A DNA stretch of 20,696 bases from NCBI GenBank assembly GCA_002403415.1, contig DHHS01000033.1:15781-36476 (forward strand). The letters run 5' to 3'. How positions within the stretch are numbered: the first letter of the stretch is position 1; every line of letters starts with the position of its first letter. The notes below the pieces were generated by a model that saw only the letters and a program-made list of their open reading frames with translations, did no database searches and was not told the origin of the DNA. This DNA is from Sphingomonas sp. UBA4766 (GTDB lineage Bacteria > Pseudomonadota > Alphaproteobacteria > Sphingomonadales > Sphingomonadaceae). Below are positions 6,636 through 14,443 of the stretch, one piece after another. Made by a program: the position numbers and the translations under genes.

Positions 6636-7826
6636 TCATCGGCGTGGCCGCGCGTTTGTCAGCCGATGAAGCTCGCTCGCCGCGAGCAAGAATGCGCCTG
6701 CGCCATAATATTGAGTGTCGGTCGCGCTTACCGCGTCTGGCCCGGCGCCGATGCGCTGAACGTAGCCGATATTCCCATCGGGCAGAATAGCGCCTGCCAA
6801 AGCTTTCCAACCTGCCTCGATCCGGGGCATGAAAATCGCACGCGGGAGTAGACCGTGCCGCACTCCCCATGCCATGCCAAACAGGTAAAAGCCCGTACCG
6901 CTTGCTTCCGGACTGATGCCGCTCGACCGATCAAGGAGCGAGGCGCCCCAAAAGCCATCAGGCCGTTGTAGTCCGGCAAGCCGGTTTGACATTTGCTTGA
7001 AGAGGGCGATGAACACCGAACGCTTGGGGTTGTCCTGCGGCAGCGCTTCGATAATCGGCACGAGGCCTGCATAAACCCAGCCATTCCCCCTGCCCCAGAA
7101 GACCTTGCCCCCATTCATCCGCCGGTCAAAAAACCGGCTGTCACGAAAGAAAAGATGCTCTTTTTGATCATAGAGATAATCGAGAGTTTGGAGATATTCG
7201 CTTACCGCGAAGTCGATGTATGCGCGCTTGCCGGTTGCCGCGCCCAACTTGATGAAGGTCGGCGGCGCCATGAAGAGCGCGTCGGCCCAGCACCAACGGG
7301 TCTGGCATGACGCCAGACCGTCGCTCGGTGCATCAAAACGCAAACCGACGGTCGAGGGCATCGCGACGACTTGGGATAGTGCCGCCTCCAGCCGGGCGGT
7401 TGCCGCCGGGCCGGCGCCCCGATGTCGAGCCCAAATGTAAACCTGGCCGATTGCCTGATCGTCGGCGTGATAGTGGCGATCGCCGATCGCCCAATCATTC
7501 ATCCGTCCGCGCTTCAGTAAGAACGACCGAAATCGGCGCGCACGATCGACTTCGCTGTAGCGCGCCAACCCGATAAGAAAGGCAGCCTGCACCCACCCTT
7601 TCGGTTCTGCGGTCTCGTAAGCGGCGATTGGCGGGACATAGCCTTGTTGGATTAGAGATATGTTGCGGTCGGCGACGCGCCGAGCGACCGCGAGAACGGT
7701 TTCTTCACTGGGTAACCCGCGACCTACAGCCTTGAACGATGAGGGATCGGCAGTGGCGCCCGATGGCCCGGCAGTGGTCAGCAGCAACGATGCCGCCAAT
7801 GCTGCCAAAACTGGCTTTGATATCAT
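6636..7826 (-). CDS. Secreted GH105 unsaturated rhamnogalacturonyl/uronyl hydrolase
   Basis: This is a 396-residue enzyme of the GH105 (YteR/YesR, GH88-related) family. These hydrolases remove 4,5-unsaturated galacturonate from the non-reducing end of lyase products by hydration of the double bond. A Sec signal peptide begins MISKPVLAALAASLLL and could be cut after GATA, so the enzyme is likely periplasmic. Family blocks, numbered from this start, are HADDQAIGQ (120-128) with the candidate catalytic aspartate, WCWADALFMAPP (178-189) and WGRGNGW (244-250), ending in DTQYYGAGAFLLAASEL. The frame remains open to 7883, but only the start at 7826 gives a proper signal peptide; its ribosome-binding site is weak. 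The gene lies 53 bp after the CBM-like gene and upstream of kduD. Confidence 0.92.
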   Translation of the reverse strand: MISKPVLAALAASLLLTTAGPSGATADPSSFKAVGRGLPSEETVLAVARRVADRNISLIQQGYVPPIAAYETAEPKGWVQAAFLIGLARYSEVDRARRFRSFLLKRGRMNDWAIGDRHYHADDQAIGQVYIWARHRGAGPAATARLEAALSQVVAMPSTVGLRFDAPSDGLASCQTRWCWADALFMAPPTFIKLGAATGKRAYIDFAVSEYLQTLDYLYDQKEHLFFRDSRFFDRRMNGGKVFWGRGNGWVYAGLVPIIEALPQDNPKRSVFIALFKQMSNRLAGLQRPDGFWGASLLDRSSGISPEASGTGFYLFGMAWGVRHGLLPRAIFMPRIEAGWKALAGAILPDGNIGYVQRIGAGPDAVSATDTQYYGAGAFLLAASELHRLTNARPRR

Positions 7827-7879
7827 GGGTATCGTCGCTACCAAAAGGCGAATGCCGCTATGATCGTGCCGGAGACCGG

Positions 7880-8476
7880 TCAATTTTTTGGCACCGCCGA
7901 CTCGTTTATCGCACCGGCATCACGCAAGATGGCATGTCCCAAATCAACCGTTTGGCGATCAGCCGCGAGAAACACCGACCCCGAAATTTCACCGGGCGCA
8001 TAGGGTCGCGTCGCGCGCCCCTTGAGACGATATAGTTTCCACTGCTTTGTAAGCTTGACGCGTTCGCCATAACCGACGCCGGTAAAGGGGGTCACAGTCT
8101 CTTGAATGCGGCTGTTCATGGTTGCTTCGGCGGCGCCATTCGGTCCCACGGCCAACCGCGCCCAAAATTCGAAGACGACCAGATTGCCCTTGTTGACCAA
8201 TATCGTGTTGAGCACCTTGCCGCCGGCGCGATGCTCGGCTTCCAGCTTTTCAGTGACGAAACGGTGCGCCTTTGTGCCGGCGACAGGCGTGTCGGTCAGG
8301 GGTTGAACGGAAACGAAGCGTCCGTACGGGACAAAGCCGGACGCTTCGTTGCTGATCACGGGGCCAAAAGCCGCTTCGGTAGCACGCAGTCCTGCGCTTG
8401 CGATTGGAGCAGTGACCTGAGCGGCAGCGCCCAGAACCATCGTTGTCAAAACCGGCCCGATCATACGAGTCGTCAT
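7880..8476 (-). CDS. Small secreted protein with CBM4/9-like jelly-roll domain
   Basis: This 198-residue protein has a signal peptide (MTTRMIGPVLTTMVLGAAAQ, with a likely cleavage near ASA). The rest reads like one beta-sandwich of the galactose-binding/CBM4_9 type: RAGGKVLNTILVNKGNLVVFEFWARL, then TKQWKLYRLKGRATRPYAPGE, then SVFLAADRQTVDLGHAIL. In alphaproteobacteria such domains are usually attached to xylanases or pectinases, but here no catalytic domain follows. It may hold the polymer or oligosaccharide near the cell surface; that role is inferred. I chose the ATG at 8476 because AGGAG lies eight bases upstream; the open frame extends to 8716 without a good start. It is the first gene of the minus-strand operon with GH105 and kduD and is divergent from kduI. 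Confidence 0.7.
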   Translation of the reverse strand: MTTRMIGPVLTTMVLGAAAQVTAPIASAGLRATEAAFGPVISNEASGFVPYGRFVSVQPLTDTPVAGTKAHRFVTEKLEAEHRAGGKVLNTILVNKGNLVVFEFWARLAVGPNGAAEATMNSRIQETVTPFTGVGYGERVKLTKQWKLYRLKGRATRPYAPGEISGSVFLAADRQTVDLGHAILRDAGAINESAVPKN

Positions 8477-8714
8477 TGCCACTCTCCTGACCATCTTTTG
8501 CTGCGTTGGATTGCCACTCACCTGCGGAATGTCAATCATTATTTGAAATGATATCCCGTAGTATGGGGTTAATTTGATTGAAAGAGACGCCTGCGTTCGC
8601 CAAATGGCTAGGCAGACGGGGAATTTGAATTTTGTTGCATGCCTATATGCGTTACGGCATATCCACAAACGGGATATCACTCTTTTGAGCGGTAATGCGC
8701 TAGGCGGGCTTGGC
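8477..8714. promoter_or_regulatory. Divergent promoter region between the CBM-like gene and kduI
   Basis: This 238-bp region should carry the promoters of the kduD operon (minus) and kduI (plus). Three symmetric elements are visible: ATCATT-N6-AATGAT at 8535-8552, ATATGC-N6-GCATAT at 8645-8662, and an inverted pair GATATCCC (8550-8557) and GGGATATC (8671-8678) 113 bp apart. They are candidate sites for the IclR-type regulator encoded at 13551. No -35/-10 pair is convincing enough to place. An open frame across it (8574-8714) is an upstream extension of the kduI frame and is not thought to be coding. Confidence 0.5.
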
Positions 8715-9563
8715 ATGTTTCAAAACACCTTTCACCTCTGTTCTCCTCATCAGATCCGGGTCGCCACCACCGAGCAGTTGCGAAGTGACTTCTTGATCAC
8801 GGGCTTGTTCGACGTGGGGCAGGTGCGCCTGCATTACGTTTATCAGGAGCGAATGATTGTTGGTGGTGTAATGCCGTGCGATCGCCCGCTTTTCCTGCCC
8901 GCGTTTGACGAAACGCCGGGCGGCGGGTCCGTCGCGATGCTCAATCGCCGCGAGATGGCAGTGATCAACATTGGCATGGGGAGCGGAACTATCCTTGTCG
9001 ATGGTACTTGCTATCGACTGGCTCGTTTTGCCACACTGTACGTCGGGCAAGGCGCGGAATCGGTGTGTTTTGCCAGCGACGATTCCGCAAGACCGGCCAA
9101 ATTCTATCTGACCAGCACGCCAGCGCACGCCGCCTTTCCTACACGCCACATCGACCTTTCCCAAGGTAAGCTCCTGAAGTTGGGCAGTCAGGAGCAAGTC
9201 AACCGGCGTTCGATCTATCAATTGGTTGAGCCCAGCGTCTGCCCGTCGGCACAGCTGCTGTTTGGACTAACGATCCTAGAACCAGGCAGTGTATGGAACA
9301 CCAATCCGCCGCATCGACACTTGTTGCGCTCGGAAATCTATCTTTATTGCGATATGGACGCAGCCGACCGGGTGTTCCACTTCATGGGAACGCCGGACGA
9401 AACCCGCCACCTTGTAGTCCGGCAGGAAGAGGCGGTCATCTGCCCATCGTGGTCGATTCACATGGGGGCGGGATCGGGACGCTATGCGTTTGTCTGGGCG
9501 ATGGGCGGCGAGAATCAGGATTACGACGACATTGAGCGTTTGAGCCTAACCAAGTTGCGCTGA
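8715..9563 (+). CDS. kduI: 5-dehydro-4-deoxy-D-glucuronate isomerase
   Basis: KduI isomerises 5-keto-4-deoxyuronate, formed spontaneously from unsaturated galacturonate, to 2,5-diketo-3-deoxygluconate in the cytoplasm. The 282-residue cupin protein is close to the 278 residues of the E. coli enzyme. The metal ligands expected from that enzyme are all present: His200 and His202 (PPHRH), Glu207 (RSEIY) and His249 (WSIHMG). Other family blocks include RMIVGGVMP, REMAVINIG and ETRHLVVRQEEAVICPSWSIH, and the protein ends KLR. I use the ATG at 8715, preceded by AGGCGGG; the open frame upstream to 8574 has no homology to the family and contains operator-like repeats. It is transcribed alone, away from the kduD operon and towards the GH3 gene. 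Confidence 0.95.
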   Translation: MFQNTFHLCSPHQIRVATTEQLRSDFLITGLFDVGQVRLHYVYQERMIVGGVMPCDRPLFLPAFDETPGGGSVAMLNRREMAVINIGMGSGTILVDGTCYRLARFATLYVGQGAESVCFASDDSARPAKFYLTSTPAHAAFPTRHIDLSQGKLLKLGSQEQVNRRSIYQLVEPSVCPSAQLLFGLTILEPGSVWNTNPPHRHLLRSEIYLYCDMDAADRVFHFMGTPDETRHLVVRQEEAVICPSWSIHMGAGSGRYAFVWAMGGENQDYDDIERLSLTKLR

Positions 9564-9572
9564 TCGGTCGCG

Positions 9573-9600
9573 TGGCGCTGTTCCTAGCAGCCTGGCGCCA
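9573..9600. terminator. Possible bidirectional terminator between convergent genes
   Basis: Between the ends of kduI and the first GH3 gene, TGGCGC (9573-9578) can pair perfectly with GCGCCA (9595-9600) around a 16-base loop. No clear T-run follows on either side, so this is only a weak candidate for ending transcription from both directions. Confidence 0.3.
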
Positions 9601-9626
9601 ATTCGATACCGTTGACGCTTGGACGA

Positions 9627-12020
9627 TCATACCACTGTCAGCGTAACAGATTTGAGCACGATCGAGTTTGGTCCGGTATAGATCGTAAAAGTTCCTGGCT
9701 CGACTACAGCCTTCATTTTCGTGTCGATCAATTGAAGATGTTCGGGGCCAATCGCGAAGCGAACCTCGACGGATTCTTTCGGTGCAACGGCAACGCGCTT
9801 GAACCCCTTCAATTCCATCACCGGCCGCGTTACCGAGGAAACATCGTCACGAATGTAAAGCTGAACCACCTCGTCACCTGCCACTTCACCAGTATTGCGC
9901 ACCGTCACGGTGACATCGACCTGCTGATCGGCCCGAATTGTCGCGGCGCTTAAGCGCGGAGCAGAAATCTCAAATTGCGTGTAGCTGAGGCCGTGGCCGA
10001 ACGGATAAAGTGGGATAGTTGTCCCATCGATATAGCCGCGGCGAGCGCTTTGCTTACGGCTGTAATGGATGGGCACTTGACCAACATCGCGAGGAATCGA
10101 GACGGGGAGTTTACCGCCAGGATTTACGCGTCCGAACAGAATGTCGGCGGCGGCATTGCCGGTTTCCTGGCCCAGATACCATCCCTCGACAATAGCGGCG
10201 GCGCGTTCGTGCAAAAGGTTGATCGACAATGGCCGCCCGTTGAGCAGAAAAACGATTGTCGGCTTGCCCATCGCGAGGATCGCCGCCGCCAGATCATTCT
10301 GCTGGCCGATCAGATCGAGGCTCAAACGATCGCCCAGATGGGTGGACGAATAGGCTTCACGCGAAGTCTGTTCATTGTCGCCCAGCACCATCACGATGGT
10401 GTCAGCGCTGGTCGCTGCCTTCACCGCATCAGCAATCAACTGCGCGTTGACGGCCGGATCGATGAATTCGATCTTGTCGGCGTGCCAGCCCCGGCTTTGC
10501 GTCAGTCGTACGCCTTCACTATACGCGACTTCGAAACCTCCGACCGCGCCTTCGGCTTGAATTGCCTCGAGCACCGAGACAACCTTTTTCGGTTGGTCGG
10601 AATATCCCCCGATCGGCGTCTCTCGGGCATGCGTGCCAACGACCAGCAATCGGCCGACGCTCGACGCCTTTAGTGGCAGAGTATTGTCAGAATTCTTCAG
10701 CAACACTGCAGAACGACCCGCTGCTGCGCGTGCTAGCGCGATGGCGCCGGGGGTCGCGGTCAGGCGATTAGCGGCCTCGACATCGGCATAGGGCTGTTCG
10801 AACAATCCGGCGGCGAACTTCATGGTCAAAAGGCGCGACACGCTCGCATCAATCTGGGCGATGGTCACCCGCCCTTCGCGGACGAGGGATGCCAATTCGC
10901 CATAGGCGACCGGGTCGGGCGTTTCGACATCGACACCGGCCTCAATCGCGATCAATGCGGCCTCCTTCACGTCTTTGGCCAAGCGGTGCTGGTCAATCAT
11001 ACGCGTGATGCCGCCATAATCGCTTATGACAAGACCTGGGAAACCCCATTCCTCACGCAACACGCGCTTCAACAGCCAGGAGTTGGCGTGCGAAGGAATG
11101 CCGTCAATCTCGTTGTATGAAGGCATCACCGCTGCCGCGCCCGCCCGCCGGATAGCGCGCTCGAATGGCGGCAGGAAATCGGTGCGCAGTGTTCGCTCGG
11201 CAACGCCCGCAGGCGCGGTGTTGGTGCCGCTTTCGGGCAGGCCATGCCCCGCCATGTGCTTCAATGTGGCGAACACCTTGTCGCGCGCTAACGGCATTGC
11301 CACCCCTTGAAGACCCCGCACTGCGGCTTGCCCCATTTCGGCGGCGAGCCAGGTGTCCTCGCCGTACGTTTCCTCGATCCGCCCCCACCGCGGATCGCGC
11401 GCGACATCGACCACCGGGGCAAGCGCAAGTTGGGCACCCCTAGCCCGCATTTCTTGCGCCGCGACCGCGAATACACGCTCAACCATCTCAGGGTCGAACG
11501 AGGAAGCGAGCGCGATCGCCTGGGGGAAGCAGGTCGCATGGCGCGCCGCATAGCCGTGTAGCGCCTCTTCGTGAAATAGGAGCGGAATGCCGAGCCTGGT
11601 TCGTTCCATCGCCCAACGCTGCCAAGCATTCACGTAGCGAGCGGTCTCCAGCGGCGTCCGGTTGGCCTGTTTCATGCCGCTGGGCAATAACGGTCGCCCT
11701 TGGCGCTCGCCTGGTCGGCCGACCATGCCCAAACTATGCGGCAACAACGCGTCAGCCTTGGCGGCAATGAACGCACCGTTTTCATCCTCCACCTTGATCA
11801 GGCCTTGCCAAAGGCACTGCATCTGCATCACCTTTTCTTCCAAGGTCATCCGCGCCAGCAAATCGGCAACTCGCTCCGCAATCGGCAGCCGTGCATCCTT
11901 GTAAGGCGGCTTCCTGGCAGCGACTTTTGCCCGTCCGGAGACCGCCATTGCGGCGATGCCGACGCCTAAGCCCCAGCCGAATTGGCGTCGCGTCACCAAT
12001 GCCCTGCGGGAGCCGGTCAC
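9627..12020 (-). CDS. GH3 beta-glycosidase (beta-glucosidase/xylosidase type), Tat-exported
   Basis: This is a 797-residue glycoside hydrolase family 3 enzyme with the full set of domains: N-terminal barrel, C-terminal alpha/beta sandwich and a fibronectin-III-like tail (VTVTVRNTGEVAGDEVVQLY onwards). The nucleophile is probably Asp334 in LVISDYGG and the acid/base probably Glu555 in SREAY. Substrate-site blocks include FHEEALHGY, RDPRWGRIEETYGED and KHMAGHG. The N-terminus carries a twin-arginine motif TRRQF (10-14) before a hydrophobic stretch, suggesting folded export by Tat. The GTG at 12020 overlaps the DUF4861 stop codon as GTGA, so the two are translationally coupled; the frame upstream lies inside that gene. 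The exact sugar cannot be read from the sequence: beta-xylosidase, beta-glucosidase and related activities all occur in this group. Confidence 0.9.
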   Translation of the reverse strand: MTGSRRALVTRRQFGWGLGVGIAAMAVSGRAKVAARKPPYKDARLPIAERVADLLARMTLEEKVMQMQCLWQGLIKVEDENGAFIAAKADALLPHSLGMVGRPGERQGRPLLPSGMKQANRTPLETARYVNAWQRWAMERTRLGIPLLFHEEALHGYAARHATCFPQAIALASSFDPEMVERVFAVAAQEMRARGAQLALAPVVDVARDPRWGRIEETYGEDTWLAAEMGQAAVRGLQGVAMPLARDKVFATLKHMAGHGLPESGTNTAPAGVAERTLRTDFLPPFERAIRRAGAAAVMPSYNEIDGIPSHANSWLLKRVLREEWGFPGLVISDYGGITRMIDQHRLAKDVKEAALIAIEAGVDVETPDPVAYGELASLVREGRVTIAQIDASVSRLLTMKFAAGLFEQPYADVEAANRLTATPGAIALARAAAGRSAVLLKNSDNTLPLKASSVGRLLVVGTHARETPIGGYSDQPKKVVSVLEAIQAEGAVGGFEVAYSEGVRLTQSRGWHADKIEFIDPAVNAQLIADAVKAATSADTIVMVLGDNEQTSREAYSSTHLGDRLSLDLIGQQNDLAAAILAMGKPTIVFLLNGRPLSINLLHERAAAIVEGWYLGQETGNAAADILFGRVNPGGKLPVSIPRDVGQVPIHYSRKQSARRGYIDGTTIPLYPFGHGLSYTQFEISAPRLSAATIRADQQVDVTVTVRNTGEVAGDEVVQLYIRDDVSSVTRPVMELKGFKRVAVAPKESVEVRFAIGPEHLQLIDTKMKAVVEPGTFTIYTGPNSIVLKSVTLTVV

Positions 12021-13168
12021 CAAAGCCTCCGGTTCTGCACGCGGCCGGAGGCGCCAGTTTGCCGATTCATCACCGCCGCTTGATGGCGAAGGTAACGTTG
12101 GAACTGGGCGGCATTGGTGACCCCGTTTTGCCCCTGTTCCCAAACTGCAGCAAAACGATACTCAATCTGCTTTGGATCGCTGAACACAACGAACAGCGAT
12201 TGATCGTCGTCAATCACCCCCGATTTGACCGAGTCTGACCGGTAGAACAGCGCAAGCCCTAGTCCGTCCTCTGCAAGGCTCTGCCGACCCCAAGTCGCAA
12301 TGTAGCTCCAGCCTGGCTGATCGGGCTGATAAGCTAATATGTGCACCCCGGCATGTTTTACGATTCCGGCCACAAGAGGCAGCTCGCCACCTGTCAGGCT
12401 GGCGTTAACCTGCGTTACATTCGATCCTGCAGTAATGGAATAATGCGTCACTAGGCGGGCATTGGTACCGGCGATGGCATCGGAGGTAATTGCCACCGCC
12501 GCGCAGCGGCCGCCGTCATCAATCGTTTCCGCGCTGATCTTAGCCGGGCCCAATTGGGTCGCTTTGCCAGCGCGCATTACGCCGAGGCCCCCAATTCCCA
12601 TACTCTGCCCCACCTTAAGGATATCCATGCCCCAGGCGGCGGGCTTGTGATAATCGTCCTGGCCTTGGCCAATCCGGTGCAGGACGGGTGCGGAACGCTT
12701 CTTCCCGAAAATGTCAACAACGTTGCGCTCGTCGAGGTACAGTCGATAGGCGATCCTTTCGCTCTCCCAGCCGACGCCTTCATAAGCGAATAATCCGTCA
12801 CCAATGGCGTGGTCGCTCGGCACCGCGTAAACCTGTTTGGCAAGATAGGGGGCGTCACTCCGTTTGCTTTCACGCACAAGGAGAATAGATTGCACCGGGC
12901 GCGGTTGGATCTCGATCTTGTCGCGCCTGTAGCCACGTGAGATATGCCCGGTTGCTCGGCAACCTCCGGTAACCATAGAGCGAGCGTTGCTAATACGGCC
13001 GTTTGAGCGAGGCAGATTCGTCCAGCCATAAGGCATCGCTAAGGGTCCGACAGTTTTGGCCATGATCTCCGGTGCTCCCCTTGCCGAGATCCTGGATGGT
13101 AATGACGCGATGACCATGCTGGCGGTGGTGACCATGAGAAATATTATACCAAATATAGGCCATTTCAT
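12017..13168 (-). CDS. Secreted DUF4861 family protein
   Basis: This 383-residue protein has an N-terminal signal peptide or anchor (MKWPIFGIIFLMVTTASMVIA). From about residue 125 on it matches the DUF4861 pattern as I know it: FAYEGVGWESERIAYRLYLDERNVVDIFGK, DYHKPAAWGMDILKVGQSMGIGGLGV and an aromatic-rich C-terminal half (HAGVHILAYQPDQPGWSYIATWG). DUF4861 proteins are frequent in polysaccharide utilisation clusters for pectin-like glycans, but I know of no settled activity, so none is assigned. Residues 30-110 do not look like the usual N-terminal part of the family and may be divergent or altered by old frameshifts. The gene leads a two-gene operon with the GH3 gene, overlapping it by four bases, and is divergent from the IclR regulator. 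Confidence 0.78.
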   Translation of the reverse strand: MKWPIFGIIFLMVTTASMVIASLPSRISARGAPEIMAKTVGPLAMPYGWTNLPRSNGRISNARSMVTGGCRATGHISRGYRRDKIEIQPRPVQSILLVRESKRSDAPYLAKQVYAVPSDHAIGDGLFAYEGVGWESERIAYRLYLDERNVVDIFGKKRSAPVLHRIGQGQDDYHKPAAWGMDILKVGQSMGIGGLGVMRAGKATQLGPAKISAETIDDGGRCAAVAITSDAIAGTNARLVTHYSITAGSNVTQVNASLTGGELPLVAGIVKHAGVHILAYQPDQPGWSYIATWGRQSLAEDGLGLALFYRSDSVKSGVIDDDQSLFVVFSDPKQIEYRFAAVWEQGQNGVTNAAQFQRYLRHQAAVMNRQTGASGRVQNRRLW

Positions 13169-13550
13169 TGCATAGATCCCCTATTAATTTCAGGGATGAC
13201 AAAATCCAATTTGACATACTTATTTAACGTCAACTAATCTCATACCAAAATAGTATATCTTAATTCATATATGAAATGACCATAATTCTTGATCAATTAT
13301 GTAAGAATCTTTGATTAAGGAAAACTGGATAGGAGTTTTTATTTTAATTGGAAGCGCGGCTCGTTCGTACCAATATGTCGGATATATGTCAACATATCGG
13401 GACGCAGGGCAGTAGTTCAGCGCTCCCGGCAGCTCGCTGCCGGCGGGGAGGGTGAACCGAAGAGTCATAGCGGCTGAAATTCAGCTTCACAGTTATCCTG
13501 ATGCGTTCTACCACTGTTGTGGACAAGGATTTAGTTAGGAGAAGCGGGCA
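13169..13550. promoter_or_regulatory. AT-rich divergent regulatory region between DUF4861 and iclR
   Basis: No gene is seen in these 382 bp, which are clearly richer in A and T than the surroundings up to about 13400. They hold a perfect 12-bp palindrome TTCATATATGAA at 13264-13275, and ATATGT-CA-ACATAT at 13384-13397 preceded by a direct repeat of ATATGTC 11 bp away (13373-13379 and 13384-13390). TATATGAAATGA around 13268-13279 differs by one base from TATTTGAAATGA in the kduI divergent promoter. These are candidate operators for the adjacent IclR-type regulator. Confidence 0.5.
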
Positions 13551-14381
13551 TTGGTGCGTCCTCGAGGTTCAAAACGCGACGGCGTCGCAGAAATCTTTGA
13601 CGATCCGCCTGAATCTCCGCCGGACCGAGAGAAAGGCGTTGCTGGTGCGCTGACCCTCATGCGAGGTCTGGAGGTGCTTGGGCGAGTAGCCAAGGGAGAT
13701 AACAGCCTGCCCAAAATTGCTCGTGCGCTTGATCTCAACAAATCCACCGTCCATCGGCTTGCCGCTACGCTCGTTGATTATGGCTTTCTTTCCTTTACGC
13801 AGCGAGATGGCTATGCGCTGGGAACGCGCCTGCTGGAACTTGGGCACGCAGCGTCTCGACAGATAACGCTGATCCGTGTCGCGCATGATCAATTGGTCCG
13901 CCTCGCGGCGGATACCGGTGACACGGTCAATTTGGGCGTTCTTGATGGTTATCAAGTTCATTATATTGATAAAATACCTGGAACGCGCCGTATCGAGGTT
14001 CGCTGTGTTATTGGCGAGCGCCAGTATCTTCGGCCTACGGCATTAGGAAAGGCATTGCTTCTAGACGAAGACCAGGAAAAACTTCGTGAAGTATACCTTC
14101 GTGAGGCACGCGATTTTCCTAATTATAAGTACGACCTAAAAACTTGGCTTGAACTGATGAAAGTATATCGTGATGGTGGTTATGCACTAGATATGGATGA
14201 GAATGAAGATCTTATTCGCTGCGTTGCCGCACCTATCAGAAATATACAAAATCAGATTGTTGGCGCAATTTCGATATCAAGTGCGGCGCAGTATGTTGAT
14301 GATGAGAGATTAAAGATATTGACTGATTACGTCAAGGAAACAGCTCTTGCAGTCAGTCGTGATTTATGTTTTCAGGGTTAA
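13551..14381 (+). CDS. IclR-family transcriptional regulator (KdgR-like)
   Basis: This 276-residue regulator has an N-terminal winged helix (about residues 30-98; recognition segment LPKIARALDLNKSTVHRLAATLVDYGFL) and a C-terminal IclR effector domain (about 105-270; YIDKIPGTRRIEV, LRPTALGKALL and GALSISSA-like GAISISSA). IclR proteins such as KdgR sense 2-keto-3-deoxygluconate or related acids and repress pectin genes. Its position beside the DUF4861 operon suggests the same role here, but the ligand is inferred. The TTG at 13551 has TAGGAG nine bases upstream; a GTG follows at 13554. Base composition drops sharply in the 3' half of the gene (from about 13950), which is AT-rich compared with the neighbours. 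A strong terminator overlaps its stop codon. Confidence 0.9.
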   Translation: MVRPRGSKRDGVAEIFDDPPESPPDREKGVAGALTLMRGLEVLGRVAKGDNSLPKIARALDLNKSTVHRLAATLVDYGFLSFTQRDGYALGTRLLELGHAASRQITLIRVAHDQLVRLAADTGDTVNLGVLDGYQVHYIDKIPGTRRIEVRCVIGERQYLRPTALGKALLLDEDQEKLREVYLREARDFPNYKYDLKTWLELMKVYRDGGYALDMDENEDLIRCVAAPIRNIQNQIVGAISISSAAQYVDDERLKILTDYVKETALAVSRDLCFQG

Positions 14382-14420
14382 GCACGATCCCTTGTGCTCT
14401 GAACCCTCGGATTTTTAGTT
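14374..14420 (+). terminator. Rho-independent terminator of the IclR gene
   Basis: AGGGTT (14374-14379) pairs with AACCCT (14402-14407) and, inside it, AGCAC (14381-14385) pairs with GTGCT (14394-14398) around loop GATCCCTT. A T-rich run (ATTTTTAGTTTT) follows. The stem begins inside the last codons of the gene and includes its TAA stop. Confidence 0.8.
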
Positions 14421-14443
14421 TTGACGTGAAGCGTCATTCAAAA

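Noticed and set aside
8574..8714. 47-residue N-terminal extension of KduI
   Set aside because: KduI proteins begin near the ATG at 8715, and the extension shows no homology and overlaps operator-like repeats.
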